A stretch of DNA of 64,000 nt from Serilophus lunatus (Eukaryota; Chordata; Aves; Passeriformes; Eurylaimidae): contig VXBA01005890.1 of assembly GCA_013399895.1 (NCBI GenBank), forward strand, positions 652,212-716,211, given 5' to 3'. This document shows positions 63,380 to 64,000 of the stretch, piece by piece. The position numbers and the translations under genes were made by a program. The notes below the pieces were generated by a model that was given only the letters and a program-made list of their open reading frames with translations, did no database searches and was not told the DNA's origin. Numbering within the stretch: the stretch's first letter is position 1; each line of letters starts with the position of its first letter.

Positions 63380-64000
63380 AAAGCTGCAGATAAAGATATT
63401 CCTCAAACACTGCCTGGAATTGAAGAGGTTTCATTTTTTTTTGATGCCGGGAAGTATCCTTTGCTGGCCTTTGCCAGGTTAGGTGTTCAGCAGTTCTCCT
63501 ACATTTAAGCAACAAATGCAGTGCAGGGGTGGAGGAATTGTCGTGGCTGAAAATTCTGACTTTTCCTTAGTTTATAGCAGCAGTGTCATAACTGATACCA
63601 GTCAGATATGGAAATCTTAATGATGCAATAAAGAATTCATTTCAAATCATGGAAAATCATAAATTTTCTTCTGCACAGATATCCAAACAAGATCTAGCAG
63701 ATAGTGTAAACTTTTGGACTTTGCTGAAGCATTTTCTCTGATTAATCACAGTTCCTGCCTGTGGCTGAGGACACTGAGAGCAGGATGTACTGAAAAAGTG
63801 TGCTGTCATTAGCATTGTACCAAACAAAATCTGAACTTTGTATATTTAGGGAGACTGAAGGGAAAATGCAAATGGATCACTGTAAAGATACTACTTTCTC
63901 ACCCTAAAGACCAAGAAAAACAGATTGCTGCCTACATTAATCTGAAGTCAGAAGGGTCTCTACCCACTTCATTTCCTGAACGTCTATGAGGGCAACACTC
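63380..64000. other. Intergenic DNA to window end, no gene recognised
   Basis: About 620 bp without a coding frame of note or a repeat I recognise. Confidence 0.6.

Noticed and set aside
1..64000. CRISPR arrays, bacterial operons, rRNA or intact tRNA genes
   Set aside because: None seen; the only tRNA-like sequence is the SINE head, and the genome is vertebrate.

Overview
The window looks like the genome of a bird, most likely a songbird or other passerine. It has many chicken-repeat-1 (CR1) retroposon tails, two solo LTRs of avian ERVL style with 5-bp target duplications, and a tRNA-Ile-headed, CR1-tailed SINE of the TguSINE1 type, which is known from passerines. There are no bacterial-style operons. 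Apart from repeats and one GC-rich island the sequence is AT-rich and full of stop codons.

Only one protein-coding segment could be supported. It is the last coding exon of MSRB3 (methionine-R-sulfoxide reductase B3) at 957-1121 on the + strand, preceded by intron and followed by a probable long 3' UTR. It encodes the catalytic-cysteine end of the enzyme and an ER-retention-like C-terminus (KAEL). About 62 kb without any recognisable exon follows. In vertebrates the next gene downstream of MSRB3 is HMGA2, so the window is most likely the proximal half of the MSRB3-HMGA2 gene desert. In Darwin's finches this block (HMGA2, MSRB3, LEMD3, WIF1) is the known beak-size locus.

Layout: 1-956 MSRB3 intron; 957-1121 terminal exon; 1122 to about 3.73 kb probable 3' UTR; about 3.7-16 kb unannotated single-copy-like DNA; 16048-17134 solo LTR; 17891-18026 SINE (minus); 18-32 kb unannotated DNA with relics of old amniote repeats; 32.3 kb CR1 (minus); 37.4-38.9 kb two CR1 copies (plus); 44.1-44.5 kb very old CR1; 49495-52177 a hAT DNA transposon with intact ends, a GC-rich non-transposase interior and a 869-bp assembly gap; 58220-58905 second solo LTR; 59.1-60.15 kb CR1 with a reverse-transcriptase remnant; 61.26-61.44 kb and 63.25-63.38 kb further CR1 pieces.

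The genes do not form a working set. The most unusual object is the hAT element. Its TIRs and 8-bp target duplication are clear, but transposase homology is confined to the last 200 or so coding bases, and the rest is CpG-rich sequence with a 105-bp-period repeat that I could not identify.
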